DNA of 8,667 nt from Rhizobium sp. (lineage in GTDB: Bacteria > Pseudomonadota > Alphaproteobacteria > Rhizobiales > Rhizobiaceae). The notes under the pieces were generated by a model, which was not told the origin of the DNA, ran no database searches, and saw nothing but the letters and a program-made list of their open reading frames with translations. Below, one piece after another: positions 1 through 7,104 of this stretch; position 1 is the stretch's first letter; each line of letters begins with the position of its first letter. Position numbers and translations under genes: made by a program. The stretch lies in NCBI GenBank assembly GCA_003527225.1, contig DPXQ01000016.1:1-8667 (forward strand), written 5' to 3'.

Positions 1-25
1 ACCTGGAACTGGCGTTGTTCGCCGC
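1..25 (+). pseudogene. gnd: gnd (6-phosphogluconate dehydrogenase), 5' part, interrupted here
   Basis: The frame starting at position 3 reads LELALFAA and runs up to the insertion point at 25/26. It then continues into the inserted element for about ten foreign codons and stops at TGA 54-56. Joined to the piece beginning at 7803, it gives LELALFAAKIGAYAQGF, the conserved helix of 6PGDH (human and E. coli enzymes carry ALYASKI-SYAQGF here). The coding part before position 1 is outside the window and should hold the NADP-binding domain and catalytic residues. The truncated product would lack roughly the last 145 residues of a ~470-residue enzyme. Identification rests on the joined frame; eight residues alone would not suffice. 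Confidence 0.85.
21..25. repeat. Target site duplication GCCGC, left copy
   Basis: GCCGC here is repeated exactly at 7803-7807, directly outside the other end of the element. The match cannot be extended on either side (C against A before it, T against C after it), so it is exactly 5 bp. Keeping one copy restores the gnd reading frame. Five-base duplications are typical of Mu-like and Tn7-like transposition. Confidence 0.88.
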
Positions 26-72
26 TGTAGCCGGACGCGGATTTCCGGAATTTTGACACGAGCAATCGGAAT
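26..72 (+). repeat. Left terminal repeats L1 (26-51) and L2 (52-72)
   Basis: L1 starts with the terminal TGT and ends CCGGAAT; L2 starts TTTGACAC and ends TCGGAAT. The two CGGAAT endings are 21 bp apart (46-51 and 67-72), so L1 and L2 are tandem units. L1 matches the right terminus (7802 down to 7777) at 17 of 26 positions, aligned from the exact ends. L2 matches the right-end unit 7797-7777 at 17 of 21. Tandem ~21-22-bp sites at transposon ends are the binding-site pattern of MuA/TnsB-type transposases; the identity of the binding protein is inferred. Confidence 0.75.
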
Positions 73-100
73 TTCGGAAATTCCAGTGATGCTGTCAAAA
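51..100. repeat. Nested dyad in the left end
   Basis: TTTTGACA (51-58) pairs with TGTCAAAA (93-100). Inside lies a perfect 17-bp palindrome, GGAATTTC-G-GAAATTCC (68-84), almost on the same centre. Read on the minus strand from 100, TTTTGACA followed eight bases later by GGAATTTC repeats the arrangement of L2, so this is an inverted copy of the same binding unit. It may be a further transposase site, or an operator. It lies outside any credible gene. Confidence 0.7.
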
Positions 101-107
101 CAATCTC

Positions 108-125
108 AAAGCGGCTGCTCGCTTT
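108..125 (-). terminator. Weak terminator-like hairpin after the tail operon
   Basis: On the minus strand AAAGCG, a six-base loop and CGCTTT are followed by GAGATTGTTTT, beginning ten bases after the stop codon of the last tail gene (D). The stem is only six pairs and the T run is interrupted, so it is a weak candidate for a Rho-independent terminator. Confidence 0.35.
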
Positions 126-134
126 CATTCTAAT

Positions 135-1106
135 TCAGGTCTTGCCGTCCTCCGGCGCTTCGACGTCGATCGTCGTCATGTAGGTTTCCTGATAGACGTG
201 ATCGACGCCGGCGCAGCGCCAGAGCCCGGTTACCTCCGGCCGCCAGCCTGTTGTTCTGATGGGCGCGTCGGCCATGACGTCCGGGCGGCCTGCCAGCGTG
301 ATGGAACCGGAGCCTGTAGCGCGACCGAGACGTCCGCTCTCGGAAGAGGCGGCAAGCTTGGCCTCTTCCTGTGTCGCGAAGATCCTTCGAAGCCGCTTCA
401 CACCTCCCTCAAGCCCGGTGCTTTGCTGCTCAAAGATGAGCGTATTGGACTTTCGGTCGTACCATCCGGCCTCCGCCTTGCCATAGAGCGGCCGGGGCTC
501 GACGTCGAATCGCCAGCTCTCGCATTCGCTCTTGTCGATGGTCACGGGGCTGAGGAAACCGTGCTTGACCAGGATGAACTTCTTGCCCTTGGGGGCGAAG
601 AAGCCGCCCACCCTGTCGGCCAGTCGGGTCAGAAAATCAGTCGCACCCTGCTCATAGCGGGCAATATAGGGGATCGCGATCGCGGCCAGTTCGTCATCGA
701 CCTTTGCCTCGAAACCGTGCCGCTTTGCCAGATCGCTGACGATGGCTCCGACTGTCGTGTCGTCAAAGTGCTCCGAGAGCGGCTCTTTCACGTCCGAGCG
801 CATGTCGGCGGAACGACCGGAGATATCGATGAACTCGCCGCCATCGCCGCCCTCGATGCCGGTCTTTTCGACGACGAACACGCCCATTTTCTGGGCGCCA
901 GTATCCCGATAGCCGAAGCGCGCCGTAACGATCGCGCCCTTTTCGGGCATCTCGATATCGTTGCCTTCGTCGTCGAACCGCAGGTCGATCCTGTCCGCCT
1001 CCTGGCCCGGTTCGTCCCGAATGGTGGCAGAGACCAGGCGCGAATAGAAATCCGTGCTGACCGGTTTTCCGTTCACGTCGACTTCGATGAAGGGATAGAG
1101 GCCCAT
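135..1106 (-). CDS. D: Phage late control protein D / tail hub protein (GpD family)
   Basis: About 323 residues, related to P2 gpD (Phage_GPD family), which folds like the VgrG/T4 gp27 hub linking tube to spike. It begins MGLYPFIEVDVNGKPVS and carries the family's beta-rich N-terminal part (RLVSATIRDEPGQEADRIDL), the middle segment IPYIARYEQGATDFLTRLADR (about residues 147-167), and a C-terminal GSGSITLAGRPDVMADAPI stretch. It is the last gene of the operon. I chose ATG at 1106, which overlaps the stop of X as TGATG with AGGAGG 11 bases upstream. A GTG at 1115 would add three residues but sits only two bases from that AGGAGG. P2 gpD is somewhat longer (387 aa). The spike (V) that normally docks on this hub is absent. 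Confidence 0.93.
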   Translation of the reverse strand: MGLYPFIEVDVNGKPVSTDFYSRLVSATIRDEPGQEADRIDLRFDDEGNDIEMPEKGAIVTARFGYRDTGAQKMGVFVVEKTGIEGGDGGEFIDISGRSADMRSDVKEPLSEHFDDTTVGAIVSDLAKRHGFEAKVDDELAAIAIPYIARYEQGATDFLTRLADRVGGFFAPKGKKFILVKHGFLSPVTIDKSECESWRFDVEPRPLYGKAEAGWYDRKSNTLIFEQQSTGLEGGVKRLRRIFATQEEAKLAASSESGRLGRATGSGSITLAGRPDVMADAPIRTTGWRPEVTGLWRCAGVDHVYQETYMTTIDVEAPEDGKT

Positions 1107-1363
1107 CAGTCCCACAGCCTCCTGGTTTGCGGACCGGAAGAGACCACCTCGAATTCAGGCAGAATGACCGTTGCACCGAAGGGCAATAGTATTGTTGGGA
1201 CAAGGTGCGCATTGGCGATTGCTGTCGCCTCGACATAGCCCGTCACGCGGGCGGCCGAATCGCGGTCTTTGAGTACTTTCATCAAATGCCAGAAGCAGAT
1301 CAGTTCCAGGGTGACGTCTTCCTGCTCGACCCGGACGATGGCGGAGGGGATGGTGACCTGCAT
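1106..1363 (-). CDS. X: Tail protein X (LysM-like)
   Basis: An 85-residue protein of the phage tail X family. The features I rely on are the LELICFWHLMKVLKDRDSAA segment near the middle and the ending pattern of a small residue run, LVPTILLPFGATVILPEF, which matches the 'tape to the next position, then P-x-G-x-x-I-x-LP' layout of gpX/LysM-like tail proteins. It is thought to act at the tube end or hub. Its ATG overlaps the stop of U by one base (TGATG), and its own stop overlaps the ATG of D in the same way, so translation is probably coupled; no strong ribosome site of its own is visible. In P2, X lies among the head-completion genes. Here it sits between U and D, as in many other P2-like clusters. 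Confidence 0.88.
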   Translation of the reverse strand: MQVTIPSAIVRVEQEDVTLELICFWHLMKVLKDRDSAARVTGYVEATAIANAHLVPTILLPFGATVILPEFEVVSSGPQTRRLWD

Positions 1364-1782
1364 CAGAACAACCCGATCGGCTTGCCGGTAACTCCGGCGG
1401 GTGCCAGCTCGATATCGTAGCCGAGGCGCCGTCCATGACCGTCCCGGTTGATCGAACTCTGCTGGTCACGAATCGATAGAATGACGACACGGCCATAGAT
1501 CCGCGCCGCTGTGCCGCTGCCCTTCCAGCCGACCATGGTCACGGGGCGCGCCTTCAGCTGGGTATCGCGCAGAGCCTCGAATTCGTCACGGCCGCCAATC
1601 TCGTCAGGATACAGCATGCCCGAGATCCGGATTGGGTCCTCTCCATACCCGGTCATCTGACGGCCCGGGCGTGCACCGAACCGTGAAATCGCCGGCCATT
1701 TGACTGTCGTCTCGCGGTCGATTGCCTGGAAGTTCAGGGGCTCGATCTCGAAGAGGTGAGGCCCAAGGGCGAGCAAGGCCAT
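1363..1782 (-). CDS. U: Tail protein U (GpU family)
   Basis: A 139-residue protein of the P2 GpU family, needed in P2 for tail completion. Visible hallmarks are the opening MALLALGPHLFEI, the aromatic WPAISRFGARPGRQMTG segment, DPIRISGMLYPDEIGG, and the later motif MVGWKGSGTAARIYGRVVI. P2 gpU is about 159 aa, so the length is ordinary. The ATG overlaps the stop of T by one base (TAATG) and GGAGGG lies about eight bases upstream, a good ribosome site. The stop overlaps the ATG of X. Confidence 0.93.
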   Translation of the reverse strand: MALLALGPHLFEIEPLNFQAIDRETTVKWPAISRFGARPGRQMTGYGEDPIRISGMLYPDEIGGRDEFEALRDTQLKARPVTMVGWKGSGTAARIYGRVVILSIRDQQSSINRDGHGRRLGYDIELAPAGVTGKPIGLF

Positions 1783-4145
1783 TATTCAGTCCCTCCGTGA
1801 AGCGCACCGGTCTTGGAATTGGAAATGGCCGTCGCGACGCCGCCGCCCGATCGGCGGGCGCCCTGCGCCGCCTGTTGGATCGATGAGGCCGCTGCCCGGA
1901 TATCGCTGGCCGCCGCAGTCAGCGCCTTGGCTGCCTCCCTGCCACCTTCCGCGACAGCACGTCCACCTTCCTTCCCGCCTGTCGCCACTTCGTCACCGGC
2001 AAGCCCAAGTGCGCTTTTGACGTTCGACCAGAGGCTGCCGCCATCGCCTGCCGCGGGTGGCGGGCTATTGCCGGTGATGTCGCCAACAAATCCAGACGTT
2101 TTCTGCTCGCCGGTATCGTTCCACCACTGGCCAACCTTGTCGGCGCCGTCGCCGATCGCACCGGCCGCCTGTCCGCCCTTTTCCATCAGCCACTTCAGCC
2201 ATGCGGGTGGCTCTGGCCATTCGATTTCGAGGGCAAACTTGAAGAGGTCCTGGATTGGCGTGATCCAGGAAGCGATGAATTCCGCTATGCCATCGATCAG
2301 GCTTTGCGCCAGCCGCTGTCCAGCCGAGAACATCGCGGCCTGTTCGGCATCGGAAAGCTGTTCCTGGGAGAAGAACGAACCGAGCCACGTCCAGAACGCG
2401 GAAAGGGCCGATCGGGCGCCTTCAATAAGGCCCGAGAAGTCAAAGGCGTTTGCGATCGCAGCCTTGAAAGCCGCAACGTTTTCGTCCGAGAGGCCCAGCA
2501 TGCGTGCGATGGCACTCGCCACCTTGTCCGCATGGCGGCCTACCGTGTCTATGAGGCCGCCCAGGGCGCCGGCGATGGTCGAGCCGAAGCCGGACGCGAA
2601 GGACGAAATTCGGTCCCAGTATTTCCAAATGGCGAAGCCCGCCGCGACGATGGCCGCAACCACGGCCCATACCGGAGCGGTAACGGCAGCGAGCGCCGAG
2701 GCTATTCCAGCGGCGGCGGTCACAACAAAGCCGAAAGATGCCGCAAGAACGCGCCCCACGATGGACAAGACCCGCCAACCCACGGCTATGTTTCGGCCCG
2801 TACTGTCGACCTTGAGAAACATGGAGGCGACCTGGATCATTGGCATTCGGATCGTGGCGACCGCAAAGGCGAGTAGCCGCCATGCGATCAGGCTGGCCAT
2901 GATGGCAGCCGTCACCTGCACAATGGTGGACATCAGCTCGGGATTGGCATCCGCGAAGGCCGCGACCTGGTCGACGACGGCGCCAACCTTGTCGACCATC
3001 GCGTTGAATGCGGGCAAGAGCCGATCGCCGATGATGATCGATAGCCGTTCGAGCTTGTTGCGGAACAGCTCCCACTTCTTCTCCGAGCCTTCCGCCTGCT
3101 TTGCGGCTTCCTCCGCGGCTGAGCCCGCATAATCGGCGCCATTGGTTACCAGTTCGAATGCTTTGGCGAGCAGCTCCGGATTTCCGAGAAACTTTGCAAA
3201 GTCATCGGAAAAGTCCTGGCCCACCAGGGCAATCAGCGCTTCCATGCCCTTCGGGCTCTTGGCCATCGTCTTGAAAAGGTCTTCGAGCGCGGCCGGGCCA
3301 TCCTCAGCCAGTGCCTTCTGGAATGCCTTTCGGCTCATGCCGATCGACTTGAAGGCCTTTTCTACCTGCTTGCCGCCGGCGACGACACGGTTGGAAAGCG
3401 CGGAAAGGCCACGCGCGGCTGTTTCGGGCGCGATGCCGGCCGCGATCATCGCGGCCCCGACAGCGGACATCTGGACCGCGGTTAGATGGAGGGTTCCTGC
3501 CGCGCCAGAAGCCCTGTTTGCGAAATCGGTGATCTCACTCGCCTTGGCGGCCATATTGTTCGACAGGTGGTTCGTCGCATCACCAAGTTCCTCAATGCCT
3601 GTCTGGTTAAGCCTGTAGACGTTACGCAGCTTGGCAAAACGTTCGCCTATCTCCGCACCCGCCATGTCGAAGGCGACGGCCGCCTTGGCCACGTAAAGCG
3701 AGAATGCTTCGAGCTCTTCCTGCGGTACGCCGCCCTGCGCCGCCTCCGACATTAGATCGAGAAGGCTGTTGGCCGCGATCGGCACCATGGCGCTGGTGTC
3801 CAGCGCAAACTTCCTGAGCTGCATCAGACGTGAATGGGTGACGTCCAGGACCTTGTCGAGTCCACGCATCGACTGGTCGAAACGGCCGGCCTGAATAATT
3901 GGAGCAGCCAGCGTCATTGCCATGCCGAACGCCCCGAGAAGACGGCCGCGCGCCTTTTGAAGCGCCGCTTCCGCGTTCTTCGTCGCCTGCTCGATGTTCT
4001 CGACGGAAAAGCCCTGACGGATTGAACCGGCAAAAGCGTTGCCGAATTCACGTCCCACATCGCCGATCTTGCGCAAGCGATCGGCAATGGTCGCGGCTGG
4101 TGCCGAGGCTTGGTCGATCAACCTGATTATCAGCGAGACATCCAT
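1782..4145 (-). CDS. T: Tail tape measure protein (GpT)
   Basis: A 787-residue tape measure protein, which sets tail length and is threaded through the tube. The N-terminus (LIIRLIDQASAPA) is typical, followed by a coiled region (about 45-70), the phage-minor-tail/TP901 core (about 90-310, with FDQSMRGLDKVLDVTHS, then AANSLLDLMSEAAQGGV, and MSAVGAAMIAAGIAPETAARGLSALSNR). Hydrophobic stretches lie at about 404-430 and 456-507, as expected of a protein that can enter the membrane. The tail of the protein is Ala/Gly rich with a predicted helix (ALTAAASDIRAAASSIQQAA). P2 gpT is 815 aa, so a tail of similar length (~120-135 nm) is likely if the tail is ever built. The ORF is intact. The start follows the E' stop by one base. 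Confidence 0.95.
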   Translation of the reverse strand: MDVSLIIRLIDQASAPAATIADRLRKIGDVGREFGNAFAGSIRQGFSVENIEQATKNAEAALQKARGRLLGAFGMAMTLAAPIIQAGRFDQSMRGLDKVLDVTHSRLMQLRKFALDTSAMVPIAANSLLDLMSEAAQGGVPQEELEAFSLYVAKAAVAFDMAGAEIGERFAKLRNVYRLNQTGIEELGDATNHLSNNMAAKASEITDFANRASGAAGTLHLTAVQMSAVGAAMIAAGIAPETAARGLSALSNRVVAGGKQVEKAFKSIGMSRKAFQKALAEDGPAALEDLFKTMAKSPKGMEALIALVGQDFSDDFAKFLGNPELLAKAFELVTNGADYAGSAAEEAAKQAEGSEKKWELFRNKLERLSIIIGDRLLPAFNAMVDKVGAVVDQVAAFADANPELMSTIVQVTAAIMASLIAWRLLAFAVATIRMPMIQVASMFLKVDSTGRNIAVGWRVLSIVGRVLAASFGFVVTAAAGIASALAAVTAPVWAVVAAIVAAGFAIWKYWDRISSFASGFGSTIAGALGGLIDTVGRHADKVASAIARMLGLSDENVAAFKAAIANAFDFSGLIEGARSALSAFWTWLGSFFSQEQLSDAEQAAMFSAGQRLAQSLIDGIAEFIASWITPIQDLFKFALEIEWPEPPAWLKWLMEKGGQAAGAIGDGADKVGQWWNDTGEQKTSGFVGDITGNSPPPAAGDGGSLWSNVKSALGLAGDEVATGGKEGGRAVAEGGREAAKALTAAASDIRAAASSIQQAAQGARRSGGGVATAISNSKTGALHGGTE

Positions 4146-4146
4146 C

Positions 4147-4323
4147 TCAGTCGTTTGCTCCCGAGGGGATGAGGCCGGCCATTCTGTCGGTCAGCCGAAC
4201 GGTATGGGCGTGGAGCGCGACGGCTTCCCGCCAGTCCAGTTCGTCGATCGCGCCCGGCGCTATTCGGCCGACGACTGCGAGATCGAAAGCAATAGGCCAG
4301 ACGCCTTGGACTGGAGTTCCGGA
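4147..4323 (-). CDS. E' : -1 frameshift extension of the tail assembly chaperone (E+E')
   Basis: This is a coding region without its own obvious start, revealed by reading the frame one base back from E after the run TTTTTTT at 4329-4323. It gives 58 residues and ends at TGA 4149-4147, one base before the ATG of T. It includes VWPIAFDLAVVGRIAPG then IDELDWREAVALHAHTVRL; the DEL-x-WREAV region recalls the short GpE/E' proteins. The 0-frame gene E ends at 4260, so without this extension 114 bases before T would be empty in an operon where all other gaps are 12 bases or less. The predicted fusion is 133 + 58 = 191 residues. Tail chaperones of P2 (E/E+E') and lambda (G/GT) are known to use -1 frameshifting. 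Confidence 0.82.
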   Translation of the reverse strand, partial: SGTPVQGVWPIAFDLAVVGRIAPGAIDELDWREAVALHAHTVRLTDRMAGLIPSGAND

Positions 4324-4721
4324 AAAAAACCCCCGAACCCCATCAGGACCTTCGGCAGATCGGCAAGGTCGATATCGTCGATGACCGCCTTGTCCTCGCC
4401 GCTCATGTCGGCGATCAGCGCAGTCAGCTCTTCGAGCGCATCCGTCGTCAGAATGCGGCGCAGGGCATCGCCGATCAGGCGTCGCCCGACTTCCTTCTTC
4501 TGGCCTTCATCCTTGGACCCCAGGGCGTCCATTGCCGTGTCGTCGCCGAAGACGAGGTCGATGAGATCGGGGCCAATCAGGATGGCCAGGCGCTTGGTGT
4601 GGCGCGTCTTGGGGCGGCAAAGCGTGATCGTTGACCGTTCGGCATTCCTGCCGTCCGCGCCTGAGACTGTAACGGGCACGGAGAGTGGAATGTCGATCTT
4701 GGTAATGGGAGCCTTGGACAT
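4260..4721 (-). CDS. E: Tail assembly chaperone (GpE / Mu gp41-like)
   Basis: A 153-residue protein in the chaperone position between tube and tape measure. The N-terminus is a short beta-like region (MSKAPITKIDIPLSVPVTVS), and the rest is mostly acidic helix (DALEELTALIADMSGEDK, then IDDIDLADLPKVLMGFGGFF). This layout fits phage tail assembly chaperones of the Mu gp41/TAC type better than the 91-residue P2 gpE. These proteins coat the tape measure during tube assembly. Residue 133 is encoded by the last TTT of the slippery run, and 20 residues follow in the 0 frame. The start lies 12 bases after the stop of FII, with AAAGG upstream. Confidence 0.85.
   Translation of the reverse strand: MSKAPITKIDIPLSVPVTVSGADGRNAERSTITLCRPKTRHTKRLAILIGPDLIDLVFGDDTAMDALGSKDEGQKKEVGRRLIGDALRRILTTDALEELTALIADMSGEDKAVIDDIDLADLPKVLMGFGGFFPELQSKASGLLLSISQSSAE
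4323..4329 (-). promoter_or_regulatory. Programmed -1 ribosomal frameshift site T_TTT_TTT
   Basis: Seven T residues on the minus strand lie exactly in the phase X_XXY_YYZ of gene E (codons GGT TTT TTT). Slipping back one base opens a 58-codon frame that ends one base before the T start. A homopolymer of seven is a classic slippery heptamer. Any stimulating hairpin downstream was not established by eye. Confidence 0.82.
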
Positions 4722-4733
4722 GATGCAGGACCT

Positions 4734-5246
4734 TTAGGAGAACAGGATCTGGGTGCGGGCCGTGTTGACCTGCTCGAAGTTCATCACCTGCCAACCACCA
4801 AGCTTGAAGGAGTAGCGGTACATGACACGCCCGTCCCAATATTCGGTGTAGTCCCAGATGCCCTTGACCTCATTGTCATAGCCAACGGCCTTTCCCGCGG
4901 TCATTTCCTGACCTTCGATCTTGGCGAGACGCCCGCGAATATCGACCGCGTGCTCGTGGTTCGAGCCGTCCTCCTCATCGATGACGAGCTTCTTGCCGGT
5001 AAAGGCGCGGCGCAGGCCGGGCGGGCCGCCATAGAGAGCCATGACGGACGGGCTGTGGGTCTTGAGCTTGAACGGGAGCGCAAAGGCCTTGGTGCCCAGA
5101 CCGGTGATATCAATTTCGACGTCGCCGCCGCCAGGCATGAAGCTCTCGGTCATCTCCTCCATGGTGGGGAGTTTCATGGCCTCGATCTCGAGAGCCAGAT
5201 TGGTGTTGTCATCAACGACAAGGGTAAAGCCGCGGAGTATACGCAT
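4734..5246 (-). CDS. FII: Major tail tube protein (GpFII)
   Basis: A 170-residue tail tube protein, close to P2 FII (172 aa). Family features in order: LRGFTLVVDDNTNLALEI at the N-terminus, the segment LPTMEEMTESFMPGGGDVEI, the internal DITGLGTKAFALPFKL, and the C-terminal region YDNEVKGIWDYTEYWDGRVM. It stacks in rings inside the sheath to form the DNA or effector channel. ATG at 5246 is preceded by GAGAGGA with seven bases of spacing and lies 12 bases after the sheath stop. The gene is intact. A non-contractile tube is unlikely because the sheath gene is next to it. Confidence 0.95.
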   Translation of the reverse strand: MRILRGFTLVVDDNTNLALEIEAMKLPTMEEMTESFMPGGGDVEIDITGLGTKAFALPFKLKTHSPSVMALYGGPPGLRRAFTGKKLVIDEEDGSNHEHAVDIRGRLAKIEGQEMTAGKAVGYDNEVKGIWDYTEYWDGRVMYRYSFKLGGWQVMNFEQVNTARTQILFS

Positions 5247-5258
5247 AGGATCGTCCTC

Positions 5259-6560
5259 TCAAGCCGCCATGTAGCTGGCGATGGTGCCGCTGAACTCGAC
5301 GCTGATACGCCGCTGGATGTCGGATGCGAGGTTGTCAAAGTAAGCCTCGTTGCGGCGAGCGCCGAAGACCAGGTCTTCAAGCGGCGGTGCAGCTTCGGCG
5401 TCAAACTCGATCCGTAACTTGCCAGCACGCATATTGCTGTTGCTGTTCATGTCACGATCCCAATAGACGCTGCCGCCGAGGATAGCGCCGATCGCCTTCA
5501 TGTCATCGAGCAGATCCTGAAGGCTGCGCATGACCGCAATGACATGCTGCGCACTCATGTTCTCGTCGTTCGCCCAGGGCCGGAACCCGGTAATGATCGC
5601 CTTCTCCAGCGTCGCATGGGTGCGCACCACGTTGACGAACTGCCAGATCGGATCAATTGCCGCGGTTCGGTTGCCCCAAAGGATGCGGCCATTGGCGGAA
5701 AAGGCGCCGCCCTTGCCCTGAACCACGCGGTTCGGGATGAAGGTGGCGATGCCCTCGGCATTGAGCAAGTTTGCCTCGTGGGCGATCTCGCCGTCGAAGA
5801 AGCTGATCGGCCGCGCCGTGCCGAGAACGCCCAGCACCTCCTGGTTTGAGGGTGACCAGTAGGGACCACCCTTCATGAAATCCTTTTTCACGAACATGGC
5901 GGCCGCAAAGGGCGAAGCGGGTTTGGCTACGATCGAACCGCCCTGGCTGACCCGCACGTACGGATCCACCAGATAGGCATAGCGGCTTGAGAAATCGGCG
6001 CGGTAGGCAAGGCTCGCCTCGCTGTTCGGACCGCCGGTATCATAGACGGCAACGGCCTTCAGCGCGGCTGAGACCTGGTCGACCGCATCGGCGTAGGGGT
6101 TTTTTGCATCCTCGACGCGGCCGGCCGCGCGACCGCCCGCAACGATTACATCCGGTGCCCGGCCGACATGGCCCTCGGCATAGCGCAACGCGTGAATGCC
6201 GGTCATCGAGGCGGCGGAACCGATCAAGCTGGTGCGTTCCGCCGTAGCCTTCTCGACCGGGTCCGAGGCTTCGGAATGAGCAACCCTCGAAGCGACAATG
6301 CAGCCCTCAACGCCCTGCGCCTTGATGGCGTTGACCAGGTCAAGCGCCTGGTTACCGAGGCCCGTGCCGAGCGCGGCGATCTTGTCCGTCTCGTGGGTGT
6401 AGAACAGGACCGGCTCGCTATCCGGCGGAAAGACGTCGTCATCGGCCGTTTCGTCGATGAAGTTGATGCCGACCACTGTGCCATCGGCGGCCTCCAGCGG
6501 GCGCGAGGTCGAACCGGCGTCGATGACGCGTGTGCCGTGATTGAAGTCGAGTGCGGGCAT
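5259..6560 (-). CDS. FI: Contractile tail sheath protein (GpFI)
   Basis: A 433-residue tail sheath protein of the phage_sheath_1 family, slightly longer than P2 FI (396 aa). Seen in order: the N-terminal arm (MPALDFNHGTRVIDAGST), a Rossmann-like middle with AIKAQGVEGCIVA and VIVAGGRAAGRVED, the domain around SRYAYLVDPYVRVSQGG, the hallmark NRVVQGKGGAFSANGRILWGN, WQFVNVVRTHATLEKAI, and a C-terminal strand region ending EFSGTIASYMAA. It polymerises around the tube and contracts. First gene of the operon; CGGAG lies 8 bases before the ATG. The gene is intact. No sigma70-like promoter is convincing in the 150 bases upstream. Confidence 0.95.
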   Translation of the reverse strand: MPALDFNHGTRVIDAGSTSRPLEAADGTVVGINFIDETADDDVFPPDSEPVLFYTHETDKIAALGTGLGNQALDLVNAIKAQGVEGCIVASRVAHSEASDPVEKATAERTSLIGSAASMTGIHALRYAEGHVGRAPDVIVAGGRAAGRVEDAKNPYADAVDQVSAALKAVAVYDTGGPNSEASLAYRADFSSRYAYLVDPYVRVSQGGSIVAKPASPFAAAMFVKKDFMKGGPYWSPSNQEVLGVLGTARPISFFDGEIAHEANLLNAEGIATFIPNRVVQGKGGAFSANGRILWGNRTAAIDPIWQFVNVVRTHATLEKAIITGFRPWANDENMSAQHVIAVMRSLQDLLDDMKAIGAILGGSVYWDRDMNSNSNMRAGKLRIEFDAEAAPPLEDLVFGARRNEAYFDNLASDIQRRISVEFSGTIASYMAA

Positions 6561-6711
6561 GAAGGGTCTCCGAAGCCGTATTAAGCGGTCTTCGAAACCC
6601 TATCGAGCGGTGGAGAAAAGAAGCCCCTGACACTGTCATGGGTCGCTGATCGCAGAGCCGGGCGTTTCCTCAATGCTTACCACCGACAGGCCACACGGGC
6701 AACAAACGGAT
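6561..6711 (-). promoter_or_regulatory. Leader of the tail operon, with an 11-bp palindrome (6628-6638)
   Basis: This 151-base gap between the 61-codon gene and the sheath gene is the only gap in the tail cluster long enough for a promoter. It contains TGACACTGTCA, a palindrome (TGACA-C-TGTCA) centred about 73 bases before the sheath ATG. The half-site TGACAC recurs at both ends of the element. An activator or repressor site is plausible. I do not see a convincing -35/-10 pair; candidates such as TAATAC near 6585 lack a matching -35. Confidence 0.4.
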
Positions 6712-6897
6712 CTAGCAGCGTCCCGTCACTTCCTGCCTTAGCCGGTGGAGGTCGTCATTAACCAACTCGGCCGCCTGCGCCCATCGTCCTGCCGGATCAG
6801 AGCCCCCGAGCTCGCGCAGCATAGAGATTACTTGCTCCGCGTTTTCAATGTGCTTTCGCAATTCGGCACAGCTCTGCTTATCAAGCGGTTTTGTCAT
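6712..6897 (-). CDS. Small unrecognised protein, 61 aa
   Basis: I do not recognise this protein. It is 61 residues, charged and largely helical, beginning MTKPLDKQSCAELRKHIENA and with LHRLRQEVTGRC at the C-terminus; I see no zinc-finger or helix-turn-helix pattern that I would defend. The start is supported by AGGAG six bases before the ATG at 6897. It points toward the tail operon, 151 bases upstream of the sheath gene, so it could be a regulator or simply co-transcribed cargo. Two Cys (residues 9 and 61) are too far apart and too few for an obvious metal site. Confidence 0.55.
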   Translation of the reverse strand: MTKPLDKQSCAELRKHIENAEQVISMLRELGGSDPAGRWAQAAELVNDDLHRLRQEVTGRC

Positions 6898-7104
6898 CTG
6901 GCGCTCCTATCGTTCCTGCAAGGATCAGCCAAACGAGATAAAATAAAATGAATAGTCTACAGCCCGAGCGCCCACACCCACAGGTCATCGACCTGCTCGG
7001 GTGGCAGCTCCATCGCCGCGGCGACCTGAGCCAGCAGTCAGACTCGACTCTGCCGACAGATTCAGCGACCGTGAAATGGTCTGAAGTAAGGGAGCTGGAA
7101 ATCA
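6898..7104. other. Divergent intergenic region with an AT-rich patch
   Basis: The 207 bases between the two small genes contain an AT-rich stretch (about 6932-6958, with TAAAAT at 6939-6944) against a GC-rich background, as divergent promoters often do. No -35/-10 pair is convincing. Short overlapping ORFs on both strands are discussed elsewhere and not called. Confidence 0.3.

Noticed and set aside
1..128. Open minus-strand frame starting at ATG 128 and running off the window
   Set aside because: It begins seven bases after the D stop but has no ribosome site, is read through the palindromes and repeats of the left end, and then runs antisense into gnd across the insertion boundary.
198..1238. 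346-codon plus-strand ORF opposite D and X
   Set aside because: Antisense shadow of well-recognised tail genes in a GC-rich sequence; no family resemblance and no ribosome site.
1813..3132. 439-codon plus-strand ORF opposite the tape measure gene
   Set aside because: Composition (Ala, Ser, Pro, Arg rich) is that of an antisense frame; the opposite strand encodes a clear tape measure protein.
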